Assembly: GCA_024278285.1 (NCBI GenBank)
Contig: JAJRTM010000432.1
Location: 1-6,419, forward strand
Length of the DNA: 6,419 nt
Direction: 5' to 3'
From: Planctomycetota bacterium
GTDB lineage: Bacteria; Planctomycetota; Planctomycetia; Planctomycetales; Planctomycetaceae
Both the position numbers and the translations under genes were made by a program. Of the stretch, positions 1 to 6,419 are shown in pieces. A model generated the notes under the pieces. It saw nothing but the letters and a program-made list of their open reading frames with translations, had not been told where the DNA came from and ran no database searches. Position 1 is the first letter of the stretch, and the number at the start of each line of letters is the position of its first letter.

Positions 1-533
1 AAAACAAATGGAAAGACTCTTACGGGTTGTCCTGTTTCGAATGATCCTTTGTAGTTCAACTGGGCAGAGCGGTCGGCTGCGAATTGCAGAACAGTAAATT
101 CGAGGCCACAGTAGTGATCGAGATCGGCTTCGGCGGCAACATCTGCAAAAACTTCACCAGCAGAAGCGGCATGTCTGCGGACGCCGTGGATACTTCCTTC
201 GCGAACTTTTACACCTGCGGCTGAGAGCTTGACCAAGCCTTTAAGAAACCTGCCAGTCAGCGAATCTGGTCCAGATGATTTCCAGAGACGTTCCCATTCT
301 TCGTGAGCTTCCCAGTAAAAACCGTAGTTAAACAGATCCAGGCCAACAAGGTAATTCTTGTGTGTGGACCAGTTATCCTTTGTTAACGAGGGAGGCGAAA
401 TTCGTTTACGACCATAGCTATGACCCCTGGGGTCGCGTATTGGATGCGGTAAACCAGTTCCGGGAATGAAGGCGTAGGCAGGTAATTCAATCGATGATAG
501 TAAACGCTTGGCGCTCATGGCAGCCTGAAGCAT
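1..533 (-). CDS. DUF309 domain-containing protein, 3' end beyond left edge
   Basis: Reading the minus strand from the ATG at 533-531 gives 177 open codons with no stop before the window edge, so the gene is partial at its C-terminus. The start is supported by a strong AGGAGAG ribosome binding site seven bases upstream; a second ATG five codons in is less well placed. Residues about 60-130 carry the DUF309 hallmark: [18 protein letters not shown] (aromatic-Asn-x-Gly, then EAHExWExxW at 75-84), followed by [18 protein letters not shown] and GVRRHA, which fit the family's helical core. The first 55 residues are a proline-rich extension with no recognisable domain and no signal peptide, so a cytoplasmic location is inferred. 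DUF309 proteins are small and their biochemical function is unknown; the conserved His and Glu suggest a metal or catalytic site, but that is inference. The gene is transcribed away from the DUF1549 cluster and is probably unrelated to it. Confidence 0.85.
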   Translation of the reverse strand, partial: MLQAAMSAKRLLSSIELPAYAFIPGTGLPHPIRDPRGHSYGRKRISPPSLTKDNWSTHKNYLVGLDLFNYGFYWEAHEEWERLWKSSGPDSLTGRFLKGLVKLSAAGVKVREGSIHGVRRHAASAGEVFADVAAEADLDHYCGLEFTVLQFAADRSAQLNYKGSFETGQPVRVFPFV

Positions 534-1118
534 ATTCGTTCTCTCCTAATGGACACGAGGCAGGACTTTTGTTGACAGATTAAATACTTAAACTCTTAAA
601 ACCTGATAAACAGGTAGAAGCATTGCATACTAGGGACAGATTTGAAATTACAACCCTTTTTCTTGGTCCTGTACAGCAAATTACCAAGAATGCTCAGATC
701 TTGTTAACGACAAGGTAAAATGGGCAATAAAAAGTCAATTCAGCCGGGTTGTATTGACATAAAGACGACAGTGTGCCCTCAACGACACGTGGCATTATGT
801 ACGCTTCCGCGTTGTGTACAACCGGTATCATCGCCACGACTGCAATTCCAGCCATGAAAGTAACCAGATCGCAGGGCAAGTGTGAATAGCGTTTTTCAAA
901 GTTTAGGCATTTTTTAGAAAAAACAGACTTGGGACAGTGTACGTGCGGTTCATCCTGCTGCAAAGCAAGACGTGCGGGGGCAGATCTGGATAATCTGAAA
1001 TTCGATCTGCATTTTGCCGAATGTTTCTGTAACAATACAGGTAAGTGAGTGCTGGCTTTGGAGTGGTATGCAGATTCTAAGGAAACAGCGATCTTCGGTA
1101 TCAGGATACTTTACTTAA
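534..1118. other. Divergent intergenic region without a convincing gene
   Basis: This stretch separates the leftward DUF309 gene from the rightward DUF1549 gene, so it should hold promoters for both. I see no RNA gene and no believable coding region. Three small features are visible: a hairpin ACCTG-ATAAA-CAGGT at 601-615, a T6-AG-A6 inverted repeat at 910-923, and a hairpin CTGTA-ACAA-TACAG at 1027-1040. TTGACA hexamers on the plus strand at 572-577 and 754-759 have no matching -10 box at normal spacing. A possible leftward promoter (TTGTAA, minus strand of 648-653, and TATGCA, minus strand of 624-629, 18 bp apart) is weak. Planctomycete promoter consensus is poorly defined, so none is called. 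Confidence 0.5.
541..547 (-). promoter_or_regulatory. Shine-Dalgarno site of the DUF309 gene
   Basis: On the minus strand the sequence reads AGGAGAG, seven bases before the ATG at 533. It is the best ribosome binding site in the window and it decides the start over the in-frame ATG at 518. Confidence 0.75.
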
Positions 1119-2774
1119 ATGATGAGAGACTTAATGAACAAAAGCATTAACAGATTGTTGCCCATTGCGCTGATTGCTTTTGGGTTAGTCGCTTTTTCTG
1201 GGACTGACTCAGCGGCTGCCAAAAAGAGTGACGCCTATCGTTACAAACATGATCAAAAAGTGGTTGAAGAAATCGACAAGTTGATTCGTCAGGGTTGGGA
1301 AGACAACGAAGTTACGCCAACGAAAATCGCAAAAGAGACTGCCTGGCTTCGGCGGGTTTATCTCGACACCGTTGGGCACATCCCACCATTGGAAGTTGCT
1401 GAATCTTTTTTGCGAGATAAAGACCCCAATAAACGAATACGAGTTATTGATCAGTTGTTGGAAGATTCTGCGTACACGCACAATTGGACAACGATCTGGA
1501 CAAACCTGCTTATCGGTCGGCAAACACCTCGGCGAACTTCACGTGAAGGGATGCAGAAGTTTCTGCGAGAAGCGTTTGCAAAAAATCGTCCCTGGGATGA
1601 TGTTGTTCAAGATATTTTGGTTGCACAGGGGCGATACGACGAAAACGGGGCGGTCAATTATCTGCTGGCTCAAATGACGATGCGTGATGATGGGGTGCAG
1701 GCAACTGCTAAAACGACTCGCCTTTTTCTTGGCGTTCAAGTTCAATGTACTCAGTGTCATAATCATCCGTTTAATGATTGGAAACAGAATCAGTTTTGGG
1801 AATTCAATAGTTTTTTCAGGCAGGCACGCCGGGTCGATCATCGAAAACTCGATCCTGAAACCGGGCGACAGGTTGATGATTATTCAGAGCTTGTCGTTAA
1901 CAATATTAGTGGGCCTGTTTTCTTTGAAAAACGTAGCGGGTTAATGCAGGTTGCGTATCCCAAATACTTCGGCAAAGAAGTGAAAACCGATGATTCGGGG
2001 GACCGTCGAATTGCGCTGGCGAAATCGATTGTGAACGATCCGAATCACTATCTTGCCAAGGCGATGGTTAATCGCATGTGGGGGCATTACTTCGGCTTCG
2101 GTTTCACAAAACCTGTCGATGACATGGGGCCACATAATCCCGCTTCTCATCCGGAACTACTTGATTTTCTGACCAAAAAATTTGTTGAATCCAACTACGA
2201 TCAGAAAATGTTAATTCGTTGGATCGCCAACAGCGAGGCTTACCAGCTTTCCAGTGAATTCAACAGTAAGAATAAAATTGACAATCCTGCTGCGGGCGAA
2301 TTGCCGCTGTTTAGCCACGCTTATATTAAATCGATGGAAGCCGAGCAGTTGTTCGATTCTCTGTTGATTGCAGCCAATGCAGCAGGGATGAGCAAAGCGA
2401 GTTACGCGGAATCGAACCGCCGTCGAAATATGTGGTTGCAGCAGTTCGTGACAACTTTTGGCACGGACGAAAATGATGAATCGACTTCGTTCAACGGTAG
2501 TATTCCACAAGCTTTAATGATGATGAATGGCGAGCTGGTCGATGCAGCAACCAACTGCAAACCAGGTAGCTTATTGCACAATGTTGTGCAAAGTGATGAA
2601 CGTGATACCAAAAAAATTCAGCAGATTTATCTGGCTGCTTTGTGCCGAACCCCAACCGGGCGTGATGTGACCGCGGTGAAAAAACTCTTTCGAGTCAGCC
2701 GCGATCCGATTGTTGCGTATCAAGATTTATTCTGGGCGTTACTCAACAGTAACGAGTTTATGTTTATTCGCTAG
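1119..2774 (+). CDS. Exported DUF1549/DUF1553 protein with CxxCH motif
   Basis: The 551-residue protein starts with a signal peptide: a short basic region, then a hydrophobic core at about 14-27 ([15 protein letters not shown]) and a probable Ala-rich cleavage region near 31-34. DUF1549 spans roughly 48-235, with [14 protein letters not shown] at 77-90 and WTTIWTNLL at 123-131. It ends in [11 protein letters not shown], where CTQCH (210-214) fits a c-type haem attachment motif. DUF1553 follows at about 290-550, with [12 protein letters not shown] (318-329), [15 protein letters not shown] (343-350) and a typical C-terminus, LLNSNEF. Many relatives are longer because of an N-terminal cytochrome domain (PSCyt1); this one lacks it. 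The molecular function is not established, and links to polysaccharide or sulfate-ester breakdown are suggested only by genomic association. The DUF1501 gene downstream is the usual partner. The start is uncertain: ATG at 1119, 1122 or 1134 all fit. The last has GAGAG closer upstream and gives the more standard signal peptide, [10 protein letters not shown]. Confidence 0.93.
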   Translation: MMRDLMNKSINRLLPIALIAFGLVAFSGTDSAAAKKSDAYRYKHDQKVVEEIDKLIRQGWEDNEVTPTKIAKETAWLRRVYLDTVGHIPPLEVAESFLRDKDPNKRIRVIDQLLEDSAYTHNWTTIWTNLLIGRQTPRRTSREGMQKFLREAFAKNRPWDDVVQDILVAQGRYDENGAVNYLLAQMTMRDDGVQATAKTTRLFLGVQVQCTQCHNHPFNDWKQNQFWEFNSFFRQARRVDHRKLDPETGRQVDDYSELVVNNISGPVFFEKRSGLMQVAYPKYFGKEVKTDDSGDRRIALAKSIVNDPNHYLAKAMVNRMWGHYFGFGFTKPVDDMGPHNPASHPELLDFLTKKFVESNYDQKMLIRWIANSEAYQLSSEFNSKNKIDNPAAGELPLFSHAYIKSMEAEQLFDSLLIAANAAGMSKASYAESNRRRNMWLQQFVTTFGTDENDESTSFNGSIPQALMMMNGELVDAATNCKPGSLLHNVVQSDERDTKKIQQIYLAALCRTPTGRDVTAVKKLFRVSRDPIVAYQDLFWALLNSNEFMFIR

Positions 2775-2794
2775 AAAAAAATCATTGGCGAGAT

Positions 2795-2873
2795 GTAGGG
2801 TGCGTTGCAACGCACCAGATTTTTCGTCTGGTTATTACAAGTTTTCCTGTTGGTGCGTCACGGCGCACCCTAC
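2795..2873. repeat. REPIN-like element: two inverted REP palindromes
   Basis: The arms at 2795-2817 and 2851-2873 are 23-base inverted repeats differing at three positions. Each has the structure of a REP element: the tetranucleotide GTAG followed by a palindrome. The left copy is GTAG (2795-2798) plus the perfect 18-base palindrome GGTGCGTTGCAACGCACC (2799-2816). The right copy, on the minus strand, is GTAG (plus-strand CTAC, 2870-2873) plus an imperfect version at 2852-2869. Inside, ACCAGA (2814-2819) pairs with TCTGGT (2827-2832) around a T-rich loop. Such REP doublets are typically dispersed by RAYT (TnpA-REP) transposases acting in trans; none is encoded here. In RNA the whole element could fold into a long hairpin and attenuate transcription or protect the mRNA end between the DUF1549 and DUF1501 genes. 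That role is inferred. Confidence 0.8.
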
Positions 2874-2889
2874 CTATTAAATAATACAC

Positions 2890-2894
2890 GGAGA
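2890..2894 (+). promoter_or_regulatory. Shine-Dalgarno site of the DUF1501 gene
   Basis: GGAGA lies nine bases before the ATG at 2904. It supports that start over the in-frame ATG at 2805, which falls inside the left REP palindrome. Confidence 0.6.
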
Positions 2895-2903
2895 AAATTG
2901 ACG

Positions 2904-4175
2904 ATGAAAAAAAATCCCCCCGGCACGATGAATCGTCGCCACTTAATGTCACATCTTGCAGCAGGGGCTGCGATGACCGTTCCCGCTTATTCATTTTTGA
3001 ATCATGTTACTGCCAACGCAGCCGAAGTGCGTCGCAATGAAAAAGCGTGTATCCTCATTTGGCTCAGCGGTGGGCCTCCAACGATTGATATGTGGGATTT
3101 GAAGCCGGGGTCTAAAAATGGTGGTGAATTCAAAAAGATCAGCACCAAAGGGGATGTGCAAATCAGCGAGCATCTTCCCAAGATTGCCCAGCAGATGGAT
3201 AGCTTATCTGTGGTTCGTTCGATGAGTACACGAGAAGCCGATCATACACGCGGTCGCTATTACATGCACACCTCTTATGTGCCTAACCCGACTGTCATTC
3301 ACCCTTCATTTGGTTCTGTCATCAGTCGCGAACTGGGGACAAAACGAAAGTATCTTGAAATCCCTTCGTTTGTTTCTGTGGGAGGCGGAGCAGGCAGTTC
3401 CGGTTTTTTAGGGATGACACACGCCCCGTTTGTTGTTGATAGCAATGGCAATATCCGCAATGTTGATCGCGATTCTTCCAAAAGAAATCGTTTGGAACAG
3501 CGTCTTGCGATGTGGAATGTAGTTGAAGATGGTTTCATTCGTTCCGGTCGTGGCGACTTGCCCCAGGCTCACAAGGATGTCTACGGTAAGGCAGTTAACT
3601 TGATGAGATCGACGCAGATGGAAGCGTTTCAGGTTTCCGGCGAAGACCCGAAAACTCAAGAGGTTTACGGCAACAACAACTTTGGACGTGGCTTAATGAT
3701 GGCTCGCCGACTGGTTGAAACCGGAGTTCCATTTGTAGAAGTCAACCTTGGTGGTTGGGATTTGCATACCGATGTGTTCAATACGCTTCGGGATCAAAGG
3801 CTCCCGATGCTCGATCAGGGGATTGCTGCTTTAACGCAGGATCTCAAAAATCGAGGGATGCTTGAAAACACCGTCATCGTTTGCATGGGCGAATTCGGTC
3901 GAACTCCACGTATCAATCAGGATACCGGTCGCGATCACTGGGCGGCAAGTTGGTCTGCGATGATTGGAGGTGGCGGGTTGAATGGTGGAGTCGCGGTTGG
4001 AGAAACCGACAAAGACGGCACCGCGATCCTCGGCAAAAGTTATCTTCCGGGAGACATCTGGGCAACGGTTTGCAAAGCCCTCAAAATTCCTTTGAACATC
4101 GTGCATACTTCCAAACGTGGGCGTCCGATGAAAATAGCCAACGGCGGTACTCCCATTGAAGAGCTTGTTGGTTAG
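2904..4175 (+). CDS. DUF1501 protein, Tat-exported, sulfatase-like fold
   Basis: The 423-residue protein begins with a Tat-like signal: NRRHLM at 10-15, then a weakly hydrophobic stretch and ANAAE near 37-41. The family hallmarks occur in order: [17 protein letters not shown] (53-69), GGWDLHTD (283-290), [11 protein letters not shown] (328-338) and GRDHW (342-346), followed by a Gly-rich [12 protein letters not shown] stretch (357-369). DUF1501 belongs to the alkaline phosphatase/sulfatase superfamily, and the conserved Asp, His and Glu residues are plausible metal ligands. No substrate has been established for the family. The length is typical and the gene is intact. The frame stays open back to 2805, but those extra 33 codons come from the REP repeat, so I chose 2904; the ATG at 2928 (residue 9) is also possible. 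The gene pairs with the DUF1549/DUF1553 gene upstream, about 130 bases away, probably as one transcript with the repeat in between. Confidence 0.93.
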   Translation: MKKNPPGTMNRRHLMSHLAAGAAMTVPAYSFLNHVTANAAEVRRNEKACILIWLSGGPPTIDMWDLKPGSKNGGEFKKISTKGDVQISEHLPKIAQQMDSLSVVRSMSTREADHTRGRYYMHTSYVPNPTVIHPSFGSVISRELGTKRKYLEIPSFVSVGGGAGSSGFLGMTHAPFVVDSNGNIRNVDRDSSKRNRLEQRLAMWNVVEDGFIRSGRGDLPQAHKDVYGKAVNLMRSTQMEAFQVSGEDPKTQEVYGNNNFGRGLMMARRLVETGVPFVEVNLGGWDLHTDVFNTLRDQRLPMLDQGIAALTQDLKNRGMLENTVIVCMGEFGRTPRINQDTGRDHWAASWSAMIGGGGLNGGVAVGETDKDGTAILGKSYLPGDIWATVCKALKIPLNIVHTSKRGRPMKIANGGTPIEELVG

Positions 4176-4211
4176 TTTTTCCGATTGGCTGATAAATTTT
4201 CCAGGCGAGCC

Positions 4212-4223
4212 GGGGGGGGGGGG
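4212..4223 (+). repeat. Homopolymer tract of 12 G
   Basis: An uninterrupted run of twelve G lies just upstream of the sigma factor gene and outside its likely coding region. Long G runs are prone to slipped-strand length change during replication and also to sequencing error. The last five G form the arm of a perfect palindrome GGGGG-TTAA-CCCCC (4219-4232). Confidence 0.9.
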
Positions 4224-4241
4224 TTAACCCCCTGGTTAACC
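4222..4241. repeat. Two GGTTAACC palindromes, 12 bases apart
   Basis: GGTTAACC occurs at 4222-4229 and again at 4234-4241, each a perfect 8-base palindrome, with centres 12 bases apart. A pair of identical dyads close to the start of a regulatory gene could be an operator or a competing-hairpin leader. Nothing else supports a binding protein, so the role is open. Confidence 0.5.
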
Positions 4242-4276
4242 GGCGTTTGTATGCCCGCTCTGAAAGAATACCCGGC

Positions 4277-4849
4277 GTGACAGATTCTTCTGATAAAAAT
4301 TCAACGACTGAGGATTCAGCATCAGGCCATTCAGATGGTCCCGGTGCAGAATTCATCGATCAGTTTGTAGCGACCCAGCGGCGGGTCTACCTGTTTATTT
4401 TGGCCCAGGTAGGGAATCCCGATCTCGCTGAAGAAGTGCTGCAAAATACGAATGTGGTGATCTGGTCGAAATGGAACAAATTTGAACCGGGGACTAATTA
4501 CATCGCCTGGGTGTATCGCATTGCCAGTTTTGAAGTAATGAAATATCGCCAGAAAAATAAGCGAAGTAAGATCCATTTTGATGATGAGTTTATCAAAACG
4601 GTAGCAACATCGGTGGAACAAATCAGTGAAAAAAGTGAAGCCCGAAGACTCGCGCTTTCCAAGTGTATCGATAAATTGAAATCGGCTGATCGAGCGTTGA
4701 TTCAACAGCGATACGAACCAGGCGTTAACGGAAAATCCCTGGCTGAAAAGTTGGGACGCCCCGTTAATTCGGTCTATCAATCTTTGGGACGAATCCGACG
4801 AGTCTTGTTGGAATGTGTGGAAAGAGAGTTAGCTGCGGTAACAAGATAA
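4277..4849 (+). CDS. ECF sigma factor, Rhodopirellula/Verrucomicrobium family
   Basis: This is a sigma-70 family extracytoplasmic-function factor of 190 residues that would direct RNA polymerase to a specific promoter set. Region 2 spans about 27-93: FVATQRRVYLFILAQVGN, DLAEEVLQNTNVVIW (49-63), KFEPGTNYIAWVYRIASFEV, and a basic RQKNKR. Region 4 spans about 122-182, with LSKCIDKLKSADRALIQQRY and a helix-turn-helix at SLAEKLGRPVNSVYQSLGRI (154-173), ending in LLECVEREL. The pattern matches the planctomycete/verrucomicrobial family TIGR02989 as I know it. Residues 1-24 are a Ser/Asp-rich, probably disordered tail. No in-frame ATG precedes region 2. I prefer the GTG at 4277; a TTG at 4247 would add ten residues and has no ribosome site. 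The stop overlaps the next start by one base (TAATG), implying translational coupling to its membrane partner. Confidence 0.93.
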   Translation: MTDSSDKNSTTEDSASGHSDGPGAEFIDQFVATQRRVYLFILAQVGNPDLAEEVLQNTNVVIWSKWNKFEPGTNYIAWVYRIASFEVMKYRQKNKRSKIHFDDEFIKTVATSVEQISEKSEARRLALSKCIDKLKSADRALIQQRYEPGVNGKSLAEKLGRPVNSVYQSLGRIRRVLLECVERELAAVTR

Positions 4850-6419
4850 TGAAAGAAATACTTCAGAAATATCCTCGTTTTTCTCGCCTTCTTGATCAAC
4901 TCTGCGAACAGACTCTTGATCAAGAAGGCGCGGACGAAATCAGTAGAATCGTCAAGGACGATTCCGCTGCGAAGGATTATTACGTTCGTTATCTGGATGT
5001 TCACAGTTCTCTTCACTGGGATTTGGCGATTCCGAATACGATTTCTACGGATGATAAAAGCGAGAATCAGCAACCGCTTCAAAACGATCCGCGTCTGAAG
5101 CAGTTGGTTGAAGGTTTTATTGCAGATGCTGCTTTAGAGTCAAACGATTCACCGGTGACAGCTACTGCTTTCACTCCTTCTGCACAGCCACTTTCATCGC
5201 GAATAATAAAATGGACGCTGGCAACCGGTCTTGCTCTCGCTGTGACGTTTATCGGAATTTGGTCGCTTCCCCGGCAATCTCAGCAGGATCAAATTGTTAA
5301 ACAGACGACACCTGAAACGAAAACAGTTGCAGAGAAAATTGTCAACAATCAGACGCCTGAGAAGAAACCGGAAAGCGAACTTCCCCCCAAGCTTCCCGAT
5401 ATTAAATGGCATCAAAAAACAGCTCCCGTTTCAACCGCTCAGGTTCCTGCGAAAGAAAATAAATCACAGCACGATTTGATTTCAGTGCCGGTATTGACAG
5501 ATGATAAACAAGTTGTTGCTGCGATCAATCAACGAATTAAACAGGGGTGGACCGATCAGTCAATCAGCCCTTCGCCTGCTGCAGAAGACCATGAATGGTG
5601 CAGGCGAGTTTATCTCGATTTGGCTGGTCGCATCCCAACTGCAACAGAACTAGAACGATTTTTGAGTGATAAACGGCCCGAACGGGAACGCCGGCTGGTG
5701 GATCGCTTACTTGAAACGCCTGAATTTGCTATGAACTGGGCAACTCGCTGGACGAATTTACTTGTCGGGCGTTCTCCCAACGAACGTGTTGATCGCCTCG
5801 CGTTGTTGAAATATCTTCGTACTTCGATTGCAAAAAATAACCCTTGGAGTCTGGTTGTCAGCGATTTGATTTCTGCCAAAGGGGATCCGAAGAAAAATGG
5901 TCCCGCTAATTTTTTGGTGGCTCATTTGAACAATCAAGCAGTCCCTGCGACCGCTTTCGTGGCACGGACGCTACTGGGCACGCAAATTCAATGTGCTCAG
6001 TGCCATCGTCATCCCTTTTACGAAACGACACAACAGCAGTTTTGGGAATTGAACAGTTTCTTTAAGCAAGCCAAAGTCGTCTCTTCATCACAGATGCCTG
6101 CTGGTATGAATAAAGGGCAGGCAACGTATCTTCTCACAGATAAGAAAATTGGTGGACCGACTTATTATGAAACTCGTTCCGGGTTGATGCAGGTTGCTTA
6201 TCCTCGTTTTAATGGTCATAAAGTTTCCGATGACAAATCGGTTTCCAGACGTCAGGAACTGGCGAAATTACTTGTCGAAGGGGATGACCCACTCATCGCG
6301 CAATCTTTTGTGAATCGAACGTGGTCCCACTTTTTTGGGTACGGCTTCACGCTTCCCATTGATGATATCGGCCCGCACAATCCGCCTTCTCATCCAGAAC
6401 TGTTTCAAATTCTTTCTCG
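4849..6419 (+). CDS. Membrane anti-sigma-like protein fused to DUF1549/DUF1553, 3' partial
   Basis: The frame is open from the ATG at 4849 to the window end: 523 codons, C-terminus missing. Residues 1-60 (FSRLLDQLCEQTLDQEGADEI, then DYYVRYLDVHSSLHWDL) resemble the cytoplasmic domain of planctomycete FecR/anti-sigma-like proteins; the zinc motif HxxxCxxC is absent. One transmembrane helix lies at about 118-140 (IIKWTLATGLALAVTFIGIW), followed by a Lys/Pro/Thr/Gln-rich linker to about 215. DUF1549 then runs from about 222 (CRRVYLDLAGRIP at 251-263; CAQCHRHPF at 382-390), and DUF1553 begins near 462 (FVNRTWSHFFGYGF, DDIGPHN, SHPEL). Gene order and the one-base overlap with the ECF sigma gene suggest it binds and restrains that sigma while exposing the DUF module outside the cytoplasm; this is inferred. 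The module is clearly paralogous to the protein at 1119-2774. Alternatively it is simply a membrane-anchored enzyme with no regulatory role. Confidence 0.9.
   Translation, partial: MKEILQKYPRFSRLLDQLCEQTLDQEGADEISRIVKDDSAAKDYYVRYLDVHSSLHWDLAIPNTISTDDKSENQQPLQNDPRLKQLVEGFIADAALESNDSPVTATAFTPSAQPLSSRIIKWTLATGLALAVTFIGIWSLPRQSQQDQIVKQTTPETKTVAEKIVNNQTPEKKPESELPPKLPDIKWHQKTAPVSTAQVPAKENKSQHDLISVPVLTDDKQVVAAINQRIKQGWTDQSISPSPAAEDHEWCRRVYLDLAGRIPTATELERFLSDKRPERERRLVDRLLETPEFAMNWATRWTNLLVGRSPNERVDRLALLKYLRTSIAKNNPWSLVVSDLISAKGDPKKNGPANFLVAHLNNQAVPATAFVARTLLGTQIQCAQCHRHPFYETTQQQFWELNSFFKQAKVVSSSQMPAGMNKGQATYLLTDKKIGGPTYYETRSGLMQVAYPRFNGHKVSDDKSVSRRQELAKLLVEGDDPLIAQSFVNRTWSHFFGYGFTLPIDDIGPHNPPSHPELFQILS

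Larger units (their letters stand above)
4176..4276 (+). promoter_or_regulatory. Leader region upstream of the ECF sigma gene
   Basis: These 101 bases lie between the DUF1501 stop and the preferred sigma start. They hold the G12 tract and two copies of GGTTAACC, described separately. A T5 run directly follows the DUF1501 stop but has no hairpin before it, so no intrinsic terminator is called and read-through from DUF1501 is possible. A promoter guess (TTGGTT at 4168-4173 with GATAAA at 4191-4196, 17 bp spacing) is weak. No strong ribosome binding site is visible. Confidence 0.3.

Noticed and set aside
572..577. Perfect TTGACA hexamer, and another at 754-759, on the plus strand
   Set aside because: Neither has a credible -10 hexamer at 16-18 bases, and both are far from the next plus-strand start.
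910..923. T6-AG-A6 inverted repeat as a terminator
   Set aside because: It is a short A/T-only stem with a two-base loop, with no GC stem and no gene ending near it.
694..1035. Minus-strand open frame of 113 codons in the intergenic region
   Set aside because: The translation resembles no family I know, has no clear ribosome site and has an unusual Cys-rich, low-order composition. It is most likely chance, though it is the only sizeable frame there.
1081..1109. ECF-type promoter (GGAAAC with GGATAC) before the DUF1549 gene
   Set aside because: The -35 resembles the common GGAAC motif, but the -10 is unsupported and no matching element is seen before the sigma gene, so autoregulation cannot be argued.
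2795..2873. CRISPR repeat or insertion sequence
   Set aside because: There are only two units, in inverted orientation, with no spacer array and no transposase gene; the GTAG-palindrome layout fits a REP doublet better.
4331..4780. Minus-strand open frame of 149 codons
   Set aside because: It lies entirely antisense to the ECF sigma gene, whose family motifs are unmistakable.
4849..5030. Zinc-binding anti-sigma (ZAS) motif in the membrane protein
   Set aside because: There is only one Cys (residue 19) in the cytoplasmic part and no HxxxCxxC pattern.
4892..5098. Short plus-strand frame of 68 codons
   Set aside because: It is out of frame within the anti-sigma-like N-terminal region of the long frame starting at 4849, which has continuous domain support.

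Overview
The window looks like planctomycete (Planctomycetota) chromosome. The evidence is a DUF1549/DUF1553 protein next to a DUF1501 protein, an ECF sigma factor of the Rhodopirellula/Verrucomicrobium type, and a second DUF1549/DUF1553 protein carrying an anti-sigma-like membrane anchor. These families are hugely expanded in that phylum. Base composition looks close to, or a little under, 50% GC by eye; no genus can be named from the sequence alone.

Layout. (1) Positions 1-533, minus strand: the 5' part of a DUF309-family gene that runs off the left edge, with a strong Shine-Dalgarno sequence. (2) 534-1118: a divergent intergenic region of nearly 600 bp with no convincing gene. (3) 1119-2774, plus: an exported DUF1549-DUF1553 protein with a CxxCH motif. 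(4) 2795-2873: two REP-type palindromes in inverted orientation (a REPIN-like element) between this gene and the next. (5) 2904-4175, plus: a DUF1501 (alkaline phosphatase/sulfatase-like fold) protein with a Tat-like signal. (6) 4176-4276: a short gap containing a run of 12 G and two copies of the palindrome GGTTAACC. (7) 4277-4849, plus: the ECF sigma factor. (8) 4849-6419, plus, open at the right edge: a protein with a cytoplasmic anti-sigma-like N-terminus, one transmembrane helix, a linker, and then a DUF1549-DUF1553 module paralogous to the one in gene 3. Its start codon overlaps the sigma factor stop codon (TAATG).

How the parts may work together. DUF1549/DUF1553 and DUF1501 genes are habitually paired in planctomycetes and their products are predicted to be exported; their biochemical function is not established. 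Here an exported DUF1549/DUF1553 + DUF1501 pair is followed directly by a sigma/anti-sigma-like pair whose membrane partner carries the same DUF1549/DUF1553 module on its extracytoplasmic side. The simplest inference is that the second copy acts as a sensor, or as a membrane-tethered enzyme whose state controls the sigma factor. This sigma + tethered DUF1549/DUF1553 unit is the most interesting system in the window.
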